NCBI GenBank assembly: GCA_963803015.1
Contig: CAWDKV010000004.1
Coordinates: 558,001-622,000, forward strand
DNA: 64,000 nt
Direction of reading: 5' to 3'
Source of the DNA: Berkiella sp963803015
GTDB taxonomy: Bacteria > Pseudomonadota > Gammaproteobacteria > Berkiellales > Berkiellaceae
The stretch's first letter is position 1. Each line of letters starts with the position of its first letter. The translations under genes and the position numbers were made by a program. Under the pieces are notes generated by a model that searched no databases, had not been told where the DNA came from, and saw nothing but the letters and a program-made list of their open reading frames with translations. This document shows positions 7,878 through 15,482 of this stretch, piece by piece.

Positions 7878-8702
7878 ATGGCTTATGTGAATATATCTGG
7901 GTACCAATTCAAACCACTAACTAATTTAGAGACACTGCAAAAAACCCTCAAAACGCATTGCCGCAGTCAAAACCTCAAAGGCACCATTTTGCTCAGTGAA
8001 GAAGGCATCAATTGCTTCTTATCTGGAGAGCGCCCCACGATTGATGCGTTTTACGCCTATATTGCCGAAAAAGGGTTTAACGAAGTCGATTTCAAAGAGA
8101 GTCTTTCTGAGTCTCCTCCCTTTAAACGCATGCTAGTCAAAGTAAAGTCCGAAATTATCACCATGGGTGTGCCGGGTATTTCTCCTCAGAAAAATAGAGC
8201 CCCTGTTGTGAGCGCCGAAACCTTTAAACAATGGTTAGAGGAAGGCCAAGATATCGTTGTTTTTGACACGCGAAATGATTATGAAGTAACCCTTGGCAAA
8301 TTTATCAATGCCATAGATTTAAACATTCAAGATTTTAAAGGTTTTCCTGAAGCGGTCAGTCATCTTCCCCCCTCTCTCAAAAACAAGAAAATTGTCACCT
8401 ATTGTACAGGTGGGATCCGCGCGGAAAAAGCGGCTCTTTATTTGCAACAAGAAGGTTTTAGGGACGTCTATCAACTAGAGGGCGGCATTTTAAAATATCT
8501 TGAAAAGTGCGGTAAAACACATTACGAAGGCGAATGCTTTGTTTTTGATAAACGCATTGCGGTGGATCATCAGCTGAACGAAACGCCCACGAAACAATGT
8601 TATGTTTGTCGGCAACCTGTCACTCTAGCAGAGCAAGCCTCTTCACAATACCAAGAGGGGCGCCATTGTCCACGCTGTATAGGAGACGCCCATGTCTCGT
8701 GA
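7878..8702 (+). CDS. trhO: tRNA uridine(34) hydroxylase (rhodanese-domain, YceA family)
   Basis: A 274-aa protein with the N-terminal TrhO/YceA ferredoxin-like domain (LKGTILLSEEGINCFLSG) and a rhodanese domain carrying the active-site loop YCTGGIRAEKAALYL, with the catalytic Cys in CTGGIR. TrhO makes 5-hydroxyuridine at tRNA position 34 using prephenate-derived chemistry. The C-terminus has a Cys-rich knuckle (CYVCRQPV ... CPRC), seen in the family. It is shorter than E. coli TrhO (350 aa), similar to other Legionellales copies as far as I recall. Its last 11 nt overlap the next gene. Confidence 0.92.
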   Translation: MAYVNISGYQFKPLTNLETLQKTLKTHCRSQNLKGTILLSEEGINCFLSGERPTIDAFYAYIAEKGFNEVDFKESLSESPPFKRMLVKVKSEIITMGVPGISPQKNRAPVVSAETFKQWLEEGQDIVVFDTRNDYEVTLGKFINAIDLNIQDFKGFPEAVSHLPPSLKNKKIVTYCTGGIRAEKAALYLQQEGFRDVYQLEGGILKYLEKCGKTHYEGECFVFDKRIAVDHQLNETPTKQCYVCRQPVTLAEQASSQYQEGRHCPRCIGDAHVS

Positions 8703-9360
8703 GGAAGCACTGAAAAAGCTAGGTTTCGGCCCCAACGCCAATCCTACGAAACAAGAACTTATCCGCGCGCACAGTGAAAAGATCGTTGCCTTAAAAGACC
8801 TGCCTCAAAAAGAAAAAGTAGATGCCATTGTAGAATTATCTTTAGCACTAGGAGAGCTAAGAGATTATGTACCACCATCCAAACCTGCAAAAATAAACAT
8901 TTCTTGGTTGCTCGTTGTTGGTATAGCGCTCACACTCGCCATTACCCTTGCTACTTTTTTAGGCGTTTATTGGCTGATGCCTGCAAGTTGGGGTTTATCG
9001 AAAGTGGGCACCACTCTTGCTTTAACAAGTATCGCCGCCACGAGTACGGCTTTATTTTTTACGGGGATAGCATTAGGGCGCACTTTACTCAATAAAATAG
9101 CAACTTCTCAATACGATACCATTTTAGAAAACGGGTTTGGCATCACAGGTGAAATGATACATGCCTTAAAGTTAGGGTTAAAAGCTAAAGAATGGGCTCC
9201 CTACATTGGATGCGTCAAAGAATGGGACACCTACACAAACCCCTTAGCTTTTAGAGCGGCCCTATTCTATGCTCTTCACAGCAATCAAACCAAAATCAAG
9301 GAAATAGAGAACTTACCTGAAGTTTCTCTTATGAGAAGGACTGGACCATTTTTAGGATAG
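8692..9360 (+). CDS. Membrane protein with J-domain-like N-terminus lacking HPD
   Basis: No family is recognised with confidence. Residues 4-57 (EEALKKLGFGPNANPTKQE, then LIRAHSEKIVAL) resemble helices I-II of a DnaJ domain, but the HPD tripeptide that stimulates Hsp70 is absent (the position reads around KDLPQKEK). Two hydrophobic segments follow, at about 68-95 (WLLVVGIALTLAITLATFLG) and 101-128 (TTLALTSIAATSTALFFTGI). The C-terminal 90 residues are soluble. The ATG lies inside the last codons of trhO, so the two are translationally linked. A function cannot be given. Confidence 0.7.
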   Translation: MSREEALKKLGFGPNANPTKQELIRAHSEKIVALKDLPQKEKVDAIVELSLALGELRDYVPPSKPAKINISWLLVVGIALTLAITLATFLGVYWLMPASWGLSKVGTTLALTSIAATSTALFFTGIALGRTLLNKIATSQYDTILENGFGITGEMIHALKLGLKAKEWAPYIGCVKEWDTYTNPLAFRAALFYALHSNQTKIKEIENLPEVSLMRRTGPFLG

Positions 9361-9443
9361 TTATTGGTTGTTAGCTTATTCACTTCCTCTGAGGCATACT
9401 ATAACAAATATTAAAGCGTTATATTGCCAAAGAGGGGAAATAC

Positions 9444-9983
9444 ATGGGATTAAATCGTGTGAGTGCAGGTAACAATGTCCCAGAAGATATTAATGTTATT
9501 ATTGAAATTCCAGCACATAGTGAACCTATCAAATATGAAGTAGACAAAAAGACAGGCGCTTTGTTTGTCGATCGTTTCATGTCAACGTGTATGCACTACC
9601 CCTGTGATTACGGGTATATACCCCATACTTTATCTGATGACGGTGATCCCGTTGATGTCTTAGTGCTCACCCCCATCCCAGTCAACCGAGGTTGCGTTAT
9701 TCGTTGTCGCCCGATTGCGATGCTGCAGATGACAGATGAAGCTGGTGAAGATAGAAAAATACTCGCGGTGCCCATTGATAAATTAACAAGTCTTTACAGT
9801 ACTATGCAAAAACCCGAAGATTTACCTGACTTGTTATTAAAAAAAATATCTCATTTTTTTGCACATTATAAAGACTTAGAACCTGGAAAATGGGTAAAAT
9901 TAGCCGGCTGGGTTGGCCCAGAAGAAGCTAAACAAGAAATTCTTGACAGCATCAAGCGTTATCAAGAAGAAATAGAGAAATAA
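9444..9983 (+). CDS. ppa: Inorganic pyrophosphatase
   Basis: A 179-aa family I pyrophosphatase that hydrolyses PPi to phosphate and so drives biosynthetic reactions. The catalytic signature DDGDPVDVLVL holds the three metal-binding aspartates; MHYPCDYGYIPHTL and KWVKLAGW are also conserved. The length matches E. coli Ppa (176 aa). GAGGGG precedes the ATG, and TATAAC at 9400-9405 may be a -10 element with a poor -35. Confidence 0.97.
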   Translation: MGLNRVSAGNNVPEDINVIIEIPAHSEPIKYEVDKKTGALFVDRFMSTCMHYPCDYGYIPHTLSDDGDPVDVLVLTPIPVNRGCVIRCRPIAMLQMTDEAGEDRKILAVPIDKLTSLYSTMQKPEDLPDLLLKKISHFFAHYKDLEPGKWVKLAGWVGPEEAKQEILDSIKRYQEEIEK

Positions 9984-10014
9984 AACCTGAACAGTAGTAA
10001 GTGGTAGTATCACA

Positions 10015-10506
10015 ATGATAAATTTCCTCGTACCCGTTGCCGTTAATTCAGCACTTTTTTACTTTTTACCGAGTGCCTTCCCTGCCGTGTTTGCCCATCA
10101 GCTCATGACTGGTGTGATGTCTACGATGATAGACAAAGAGCATTGGCTTAAACATGCCCCTTCAACTTATCTATTAATCAGCCAAACCTTCTTAAAGCAA
10201 TATGCGCCGCAAGCCTTGATCCCGCCTGCTCTCTCTATTGAGAGCTTGGTCGAGCAATATGGCAAAACGGCTTATCCCGCAGTAGCGCTGAGCTGTATAG
10301 TGGCTAATAAAGGGCCTACTTTACTGGTCAATGGCGCTAAAAAAGGTCTGCATTGGATGTTAGGTAATCAAAGACCAGAACAAGAGGATAATGACGTCTA
10401 TCAAGAACAAGACGCTGAAATTCTGCCAGAAGAAACGCCTATACCTGTCGCTCCTAGACGTTCTGAGCGTTTAGCAGGAAAACCGCGTCCTAACTACCGA
10501 CAATAA
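10015..10506 (+). CDS. Hypothetical 163-aa protein with hydrophobic N-terminus and basic C-terminal motif
   Basis: Not recognised. Residues 1-35 and roughly 85-110 are hydrophobic and may associate with membrane. After an acidic stretch (QEDNDVYQEQDAEILPEE) the protein ends in APRRSERLAGKPRPNYRQ, a basic motif resembling the R-R-S-x-R-L-x-x-K-P-R-x-N-Y tails found in some eukaryotic nuclear and retroelement proteins. It lies 31 bp after ppa on the same strand. No strong Shine-Dalgarno is visible. Confidence 0.55.
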   Translation: MINFLVPVAVNSALFYFLPSAFPAVFAHQLMTGVMSTMIDKEHWLKHAPSTYLLISQTFLKQYAPQALIPPALSIESLVEQYGKTAYPAVALSCIVANKGPTLLVNGAKKGLHWMLGNQRPEQEDNDVYQEQDAEILPEETPIPVAPRRSERLAGKPRPNYRQ

Positions 10507-10531
10507 ACGCGCCACTCTTTATCGCGCAATC

Positions 10532-10554
10532 TGCACATTTTAGCTAAATGTGCA
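10532..10554. terminator. 9-bp hairpin after the 163-aa gene
   Basis: TGCACATTT (10532-10540) pairs perfectly with AAATGTGCA (10546-10554) around a TAGCT loop. There is no clear T-run after it, so it may be a weak terminator or a processed structure. Confidence 0.4.
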
Positions 10555-10561
10555 TGCTCTT

Positions 10562-10611
10562 CCCCTCGAAAATAAGTATATTTAACTAACAAATTTATTT
10601 AGTTTCGGGGG
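10562..10611 (+). promoter_or_regulatory. Inverted repeat that could hide the ribosome binding site of the 337-aa gene
   Basis: CCCC-T-CGAAA (10562-10571) can pair with TTTCG-GGGG (10603-10611), leaving one bulged base, and ATAA/TTAT can extend the stem. The 3' arm holds the GGGGG Shine-Dalgarno 7 nt before the ATG at 10619, so folding would block translation. Confidence 0.4.
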
Positions 10612-10618
10612 AATTACA

Positions 10619-11632
10619 ATGATTAACGCAGGTCCTACGCCACAAAGCAATTTTAAAGCGAAAGTTGCAGAGCAGATTGCGCAAGATAAAAAAACGTTAG
10701 AGGCGCTTTCAGATAACGCACGCCGCGCATCCTTCTTACTGACTGCACTCAATAATCAGAAAATAGCCTTTCCTTCAAACGTCGTGCCTCTTATCAGTGC
10801 CACATTGCGAGAAAATGGCTTAACCGATCATACCCAACCTCTGATCGACATTATTGAGAAAAACAAAGACTATTTAAGTACATGCCAAACAAATTCTGGG
10901 CGTGCAGCTTTCTTAACTGCACGGCTTGTGACAACGTCCAATGCTTCTTTTACGCAAGCTCAAATCCAGGGCGTTTTACACAATGAAGGGTTTACGGACA
11001 AAGCACCAAATACCCAAATTCCCTATTTACTCTATGCCACGATACTGTTGAGCTTTTACAGCATCCTCTGCTCTTTACAGAAAAACCCCGGCCATTATGC
11101 GAGAAACTTAAGCGTCGAGTTAACTACCAGGACAATTGGCTCCTCTATTAGGCAAGAGAATAAATTACTTTTAATCGGATTTTACATCATGCTGTTTAGT
11201 ATTCAACTCTCTGTGATGTTTGGATTTATGCCTTCCTTAGGAAGCTTATTTAACTATTTCCCTGAAGAGTTAGATCCCAAAACGTATGGAGATAAGTTGG
11301 TTCCGCATTTAGCAGAAACTTATGGCAGCGGCGCATATTATGCTTTAGTGCCACTTATCATGCTGATGCAACGATATGGCTCCAAAGCTGTTATCGCCGG
11401 ATTGAACAAAATGTTTGATAACCCTCTTGTCACCGCAGCACATGAATTTGCCACTTTAATGCGCAACGATGAAGATGCTGAGGCCCTTTTGCAACAACAT
11501 CCTGAACTTAACGATTCTGTTGCTGTACGAGGGATAACGTGGGGATATAATGCAAGACAATTACATGAAACAAAAGAAGCATCCAGTAAGCCGACTGCAA
11601 CGAGTGACGCTATACTACGTATTGCACCATAA
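10619..11632 (+). CDS. Hypothetical 337-aa membrane protein
   Basis: Not recognised. The N-terminal half has two related segments of about 70 residues: SFLLTALNNQKIAF with ISATLRENGLTDH, and AFLTARLVTTSNASF with IQGVLHNEGFTDK. Hydrophobic segments follow near residues 140-160 (IPYLLYATILLSFYSILCSL), 183-205 (LLLIGFYIMLFSIQLSVMFG) and 240-262 (YYALVPLIMLMQRYG). The soluble C-terminus is about 75 residues. The 3' end overlaps the convergent alr by 23 nt. A strong GGGGG site precedes the start but is in an inverted repeat. Confidence 0.6.
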   Translation: MINAGPTPQSNFKAKVAEQIAQDKKTLEALSDNARRASFLLTALNNQKIAFPSNVVPLISATLRENGLTDHTQPLIDIIEKNKDYLSTCQTNSGRAAFLTARLVTTSNASFTQAQIQGVLHNEGFTDKAPNTQIPYLLYATILLSFYSILCSLQKNPGHYARNLSVELTTRTIGSSIRQENKLLLIGFYIMLFSIQLSVMFGFMPSLGSLFNYFPEELDPKTYGDKLVPHLAETYGSGAYYALVPLIMLMQRYGSKAVIAGLNKMFDNPLVTAAHEFATLMRNDEDAEALLQQHPELNDSVAVRGITWGYNARQLHETKEASSKPTATSDAILRIAP

Positions 11633-12698
11633 CACGCTCGGTTAAACGGCAAAAAAGCTCATAAGGAATGGTTGAGGCATGCTCAGCCACTTCTTCTACA
11701 GGTAACCCTGGCCCCCATAACACAACGGAGTCCCCTACTTTGACTGGATTGGGTGATTCGGTGAGATCAACCGCTATCATATCCATCGAAACACGACCCA
11801 AAGTGTGAACCCGTTTACCATTGACCAATACCGGTGTACCCGTTCTCGCATGCCAAGGATAACCATCGCCATAACCTATCGCCACAATCCCAACCAGACA
11901 TTTTTCTTTATTATTTTGCCAAGTGCCACCATAACCTACTTTTTCACCATGGCGTAATTCACGGATAGCAATGATTTCTGATTGTAAGGACATCGCAGGC
12001 ACCAATTGGTGTGTGCTGGCTTGTCCTCCTGGAAAAGGCGAGGCACCATATAAAATTAAACCAGGACGTACCCAGTCAGCATGCGTTTGCGGCCATGCTA
12101 AGATAGCAGCAGAATTAGCTAAACTCTTTAATCCTGGACGGTTACCCACGCTTTCTTGAAATACTTGTAATTGATGCAGGGTAGTAGGATTTTCTTTTTC
12201 ATCTGCTTGTGCAAAATGGGTCATAAACCCTACAAGCGAAATATTAGGATTATTATTAAACAAGTCATAAGCTTTCACAAAAGATGCTGGTGAAAGTCCT
12301 AAACGGTTCATCCCAGTATTGATTTTTAACCAGACTCTAAAAGGCCGCGTTAAAGTACCACGATGATGTTGGAGCGCTTCAACTTGCTCCCAATGATGCA
12401 CCACTAACGTTAGTTTTTTTTGATCGACCAAAACTAATTCTGGTGGATGAAAGATCCCTTCCATTAAAACAATGTCTTGCGTTATCCCAGCTTGGCGTAA
12501 GGTGAGTGCTTCATCAAGCGAGGCAACACCAAAGGCATCTGCTTCTTCTAAAGCTTTGGCGGCAAAAACCAAACCATGCCCGTAAGCATTTGCTTTCACC
12601 ATTGCTAAAATTTGGCTCATCGGCGCCTGACGCTTAATCTGACGCAGATTATGTTGTAAAGCAGCTTTGGAAACCTTAGCTACAATGCGTCGCCACAT
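11610..12698 (-). CDS. alr: Alanine racemase
   Basis: A 362-aa PLP enzyme that interconverts L- and D-alanine for peptidoglycan. Lys35 in AMVKANAYGHGL binds PLP, and Tyr256 in HGEKVGYGGTW is the second catalytic base. TGMNRLGL and SMDMIAVDL are conserved family segments. It follows dnaB by 3 bp on the same strand, the order seen in E. coli. No truncation is visible. Confidence 0.97.
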   Translation of the reverse strand: MWRRIVAKVSKAALQHNLRQIKRQAPMSQILAMVKANAYGHGLVFAAKALEEADAFGVASLDEALTLRQAGITQDIVLMEGIFHPPELVLVDQKKLTLVVHHWEQVEALQHHRGTLTRPFRVWLKINTGMNRLGLSPASFVKAYDLFNNNPNISLVGFMTHFAQADEKENPTTLHQLQVFQESVGNRPGLKSLANSAAILAWPQTHADWVRPGLILYGASPFPGGQASTHQLVPAMSLQSEIIAIRELRHGEKVGYGGTWQNNKEKCLVGIVAIGYGDGYPWHARTGTPVLVNGKRVHTLGRVSMDMIAVDLTESPNPVKVGDSVVLWGPGLPVEEVAEHASTIPYELFCRLTERVMVQYVV

Positions 12699-12701
12699 AG
12701 C

Positions 12702-14033
12702 TCAATAGCCTCCCCCAATCGCTGGGACAATATGTTCTGTCATAAAGTTATCAAAACGCGCGTACTGCCCGGCAAAGGTTAAGCGTAACGTGCCAATGGG
12801 GCCGTTTCTTTGCTTACCAATAATGATTTCTGCGGTGCCTTTATCTGGACTATCTTCATGATAAACTTCGTCCCGATAAATAAAGGCAATTAAATCTGCG
12901 TCTTGCTCGATGGCGCCAGATTCGCGTAAATCAGACATCACTGGGCGTTTATTAGGGCGCTGCTCTAAGCTGCGATTCAACTGAGATAAAGCGATAACGG
13001 GGACATGGAGCTCTTTGGCCAGGGTTTTTAACGAGCGTGAAATCTCTGAGATCTCCGCTGTTCTATTTTCTGTGTTACTTTGTCCACGCATCAATTGCAA
13101 ATAATCAACAACAATAAGACCTAATTGATCGCGCTCTCTCGCCACTCTTCTTGCTCTGGCGCGTAATTCCATGGGGGTCAAGGCTGGCGTTTCATCAATA
13201 TAGAGTTTGGCTTCACTTAATAACCCCACAGCTGAGGTTAAACGCGTCCAATCTTCTTCTATCAATTTACCTGTTCGCAATTTATTTTGATCAATCCGTC
13301 CTAAAGAAGCTAACATCCGCATGGCGAGCGCTTCGCCAGGCATTTCCATGCTAAAAACTAAAACTGATTTTTGGCTGCGGATGGCTGCATGTTCGGCAAT
13401 ATTCATCCCCAATATGGTTTTTCCCATCGAAGGACGGCCAGCAACGATAATGAGATCGCCTGGCTGCATACCCGTGGTTAGTTTATCTAGATCGGTAAAT
13501 CCGGTAGAAATCCCGGTCATGGATGAATTGTCTTGGAAACGCTTCTCAATGTTATCTAAGGTTTTGGCAACAATTGATCTGATATTTTCAGGGCCAGAGC
13601 CTCTTGCTCCTCGCTCTGCAATATCAAAAACCTTTTTTTCTGCATCATCTAATATTTCGACACTGGCCCGCCCTTGTGGTTCAAAGGCCGATTCGGTAAT
13701 CATGGTGCCAACCGTAATCAATTCTCGTAAAATGGCACGCTCATAAACAATATCAGCATAGGCGCTAATATTCGCAGCGCTCGGGGTATTTTTAGCTAAT
13801 TCGCCAAGATAGGCTAAGCCGCCCACTTCTTCGGTGAGCTCAAGCTTTTGCAAGGCTTCAGAAACTGTGATGACATCAAGGGGTTGGCTATGTGAGACGA
13901 GTTTAGCCATCGCTTGAAAAATCAATTGATGATCACGTCTGTAAAAATGTTTCTCGGAAATTTTGTCTACAACTTGATCCCAAGCCCTATTGTCTAACAT
14001 CAAGCCTCCTAAGACGGCTTGCTCTGCTTCCAT
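12702..14033 (-). CDS. dnaB: Replicative DNA helicase DnaB (N-terminus out of frame upstream)
   Basis: The 443 codons from ATG 14031-14033 cover nearly all of DnaB: N-terminal DnaG-interacting domain (EAEQAVLGGLMLDNRAWD), Walker A AGRPSMGKT, Walker B LIVVDYLQLMRG, LSQLNRSLEQRPNKRPVMSD and the Arg-finger region. DnaB is the hexameric 5'-3' fork helicase. E. coli DnaB has about 30 residues before the matching MEAEQ and reads KVPPHSIEAEQ there. Here KIPPHS exists upstream, but in another frame, separated by a run of nine C (14039-14047). The ATG at 14033 has no Shine-Dalgarno. Either the run length is a sequencing or assembly error, or it varies. Confidence 0.93.
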   Translation of the reverse strand: MEAEQAVLGGLMLDNRAWDQVVDKISEKHFYRRDHQLIFQAMAKLVSHSQPLDVITVSEALQKLELTEEVGGLAYLGELAKNTPSAANISAYADIVYERAILRELITVGTMITESAFEPQGRASVEILDDAEKKVFDIAERGARGSGPENIRSIVAKTLDNIEKRFQDNSSMTGISTGFTDLDKLTTGMQPGDLIIVAGRPSMGKTILGMNIAEHAAIRSQKSVLVFSMEMPGEALAMRMLASLGRIDQNKLRTGKLIEEDWTRLTSAVGLLSEAKLYIDETPALTPMELRARARRVARERDQLGLIVVDYLQLMRGQSNTENRTAEISEISRSLKTLAKELHVPVIALSQLNRSLEQRPNKRPVMSDLRESGAIEQDADLIAFIYRDEVYHEDSPDKGTAEIIIGKQRNGPIGTLRLTFAGQYARFDNFMTEHIVPAIGGGY

Positions 14034-14097
14034 AGAATGGGGGGGGGATTTTTAGTTTATTAATTTCTGATGTGTTGCTTGGCTGGTCTCTAATCAC
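14034..14097 (-). other. Displaced first 21 codons of dnaB with candidate GTG start
   Basis: From a GTG at 14095-14097 the minus strand reads V-I-R-D-Q-P-S-N-T-S-E-I-N-K-L-K-I-P-P, matching the family sequence before EAEQ. AAGGGG lies 9 nt upstream of the GTG. With eight instead of nine C at 14039-14047 this joins DnaB in frame and gives 464 aa, near the E. coli 471. Confidence 0.75.
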
Positions 14098-14224
14098 GGC
14101 GGTGAACCCCTTAGCCTAATTGCGCTACCTTAATGCCAGCAGAGGAATTGACTTTTAGACGAGGCGCCAAGCTTCGAGCAACCGGAGTTTAAAGGCAACA
14201 ACGTCTAAAGGTCATTTACGAAGA

Positions 14225-14683
14225 CTAAGATTTTTTCTCTTCAGGTATAACTTTAATCTTAGTTCTAGCAACTACCTCGGCATGTAGCTGAACATCGATG
14301 TGATATTCACCCAATTCACGCAAAGGACCTTCTGGTAAGCGAATTTCATTTCTCTCGACTGAAACACCTTTTTGTTTGAAAGCCTCTGAGATTTCTATTG
14401 TACCAATAGAACCGTATAGCTTGCCTTCTTCACCCGCTCTTCCTGCAATAATCAAGAACAGGGCATTAATTTCAGCTGCACGCTCTTCAGCATCATTGAA
14501 GCGTTGCTGTGCAGCTTGTTCAAGCTCAGAGCGTTTTGCTTCAAAACGAGAGATGTTTTCTTTGGTAGCAGGAACCGCTTTGCCTTGTGGGATAAGGAAG
14601 TTACGACCGTATCCTTTTGCAACCTGAACTTTTGCACCAAATTTGCCAAGATTTCTGACATTTTCAAGTAAAATAATTTCCAT
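14225..14683 (-). CDS. rplI: 50S ribosomal protein L9
   Basis: A 152-aa large-subunit protein that binds 23S rRNA domain V. The N-terminal RNA-binding lobe MEIILLENVRNLGKFGA and KVAKGYGRNFLIPQGKAV-type segment are intact, followed by the long Ala/Glu connecting helix and the C-terminal domain (EGKLYGSIGTIEI). Length matches E. coli (149 aa). It follows rpsR by 19 bp. The 184 bp to dnaB hold no gene besides the displaced dnaB codons; an 8-bp inverted repeat (14154-14161 and 14202-14209) spans about 40 bp there. Confidence 0.97.
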   Translation of the reverse strand: MEIILLENVRNLGKFGAKVQVAKGYGRNFLIPQGKAVPATKENISRFEAKRSELEQAAQQRFNDAEERAAEINALFLIIAGRAGEEGKLYGSIGTIEISEAFKQKGVSVERNEIRLPEGPLRELGEYHIDVQLHAEVVARTKIKVIPEEKKS

Positions 14684-14702
14684 TTCAAACCTCTTCTAGG
14701 GT

Positions 14703-14942
14703 TTAGTGTCTATCGCAATAGGGGATTAACGCTAAAAAGCGAGCGTATTTAATTTCTCTAGCCAAACGATGTTGGAAGATATTTTTTACCCCAGTAATAC
14801 GGCTAGGAACAATTTTGCCCGTTTCTGTAATATATTTTCGTAAAAAGCGATAGTTTTTATAATCAATAAATTCTGCAGGAATTTTTTTCGCAGTAAAAGG
14901 ACAATATTTCTTTTTACTATTTCTTGCACGCCATGTTGACAT
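14703..14942 (-). CDS. rpsR: 30S ribosomal protein S18
   Basis: A 79-aa small-subunit protein. CPFTAKKIPAEFIDYKNYRF, KYITETGKIVPSRITG and HQRLAREIKYARFLALIPY-like segments (here FQHRLAREIKYARFL) are the full S18 signature. S18 forms a heterodimer with S6 on the ribosome, and rpsR follows rpsF by 19 bp here. Length matches E. coli (75 aa). Confidence 0.97.
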   Translation of the reverse strand: MSTWRARNSKKKYCPFTAKKIPAEFIDYKNYRFLRKYITETGKIVPSRITGVKNIFQHRLAREIKYARFLALIPYCDRH

Positions 14943-14961
14943 TATTCTCTCTCCTTCAATC

Positions 14962-15339
14962 TTAGAATTCTACTGCTGCTTCGCCGATGTGCATTCTGTC
15001 ACTGCGTGACTCTTTTTCATCATCTTGACGTAACATAGGAGAAAGTTCAGTCATCGCTGTTTCTCTTTGTATAATCAGATGGCGCAAAATCGCATCGTTG
15101 TAACGAAAAGCATGCTTTAATGCATCTAAGGCTTCTTGGTCACATTCAACATTTAAGAGTAAATAATGTGCTTTGTGCATTTTTTTGATTGGATAAGCAA
15201 GTTGTCTTCTACCCCAATCTTCATAGCGGTTAATCTTTCCTTCATTCTTTTCAATGATGCCGCGATAGCGATCAACCATTGCAGTGACTTGTTCACTTTG
15301 ATCAGGATGGATTAATAGGACAATTTCATAATGGCGCAT
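14962..15339 (-). CDS. rpsF: 30S ribosomal protein S6
   Basis: A 125-aa small-subunit protein. MRHYEIVLLIHPDQSEQV, EDWGRRQLAYPIKK and KAHYLLLNVE are the S6 hallmarks, and FRYNDAILRHLII ends the fold. The acidic C-terminal tail (RQDDEKESRSDR) is like that of E. coli S6, which is polyglutamylated. GGGGAG lies 6 nt before the ATG, within a possible S6:S18 autoregulatory leader. Confidence 0.97.
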   Translation of the reverse strand: MRHYEIVLLIHPDQSEQVTAMVDRYRGIIEKNEGKINRYEDWGRRQLAYPIKKMHKAHYLLLNVECDQEALDALKHAFRYNDAILRHLIIQRETAMTELSPMLRQDDEKESRSDRMHIGEAAVEF

Positions 15340-15392
15340 TTATGGCTCCCCATGGTTTAGTAGCGGTAGGTTCAACCCTAGCGCAAGGAGTT
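15340..15392 (-). promoter_or_regulatory. Candidate S6:S18 autoregulatory leader of rpsF
   Basis: In the rpsF leader, CTCCTTGCGC upstream can pair with the GGGGAG ribosome binding site, and an inner GGTT/AACC stem exposes ACCG. Known S6:S18 leaders use a CCG-containing bulge mimicking the 16S binding site. I did not fold it with software. Confidence 0.4.
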
Positions 15393-15482
15393 AGTTGGAT
15401 AATTTAATTTTGATTTCTCTTCTCGCAAAGAGAACGCGGGAGTTTAACATAGGCGCCCTTTGCGGTAAATGCCTCTTGGGCC

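Noticed and set aside
14452..14688. 78-aa minus ORF overlapping rplI
   Set aside because: Frame-shifted shadow of L9.
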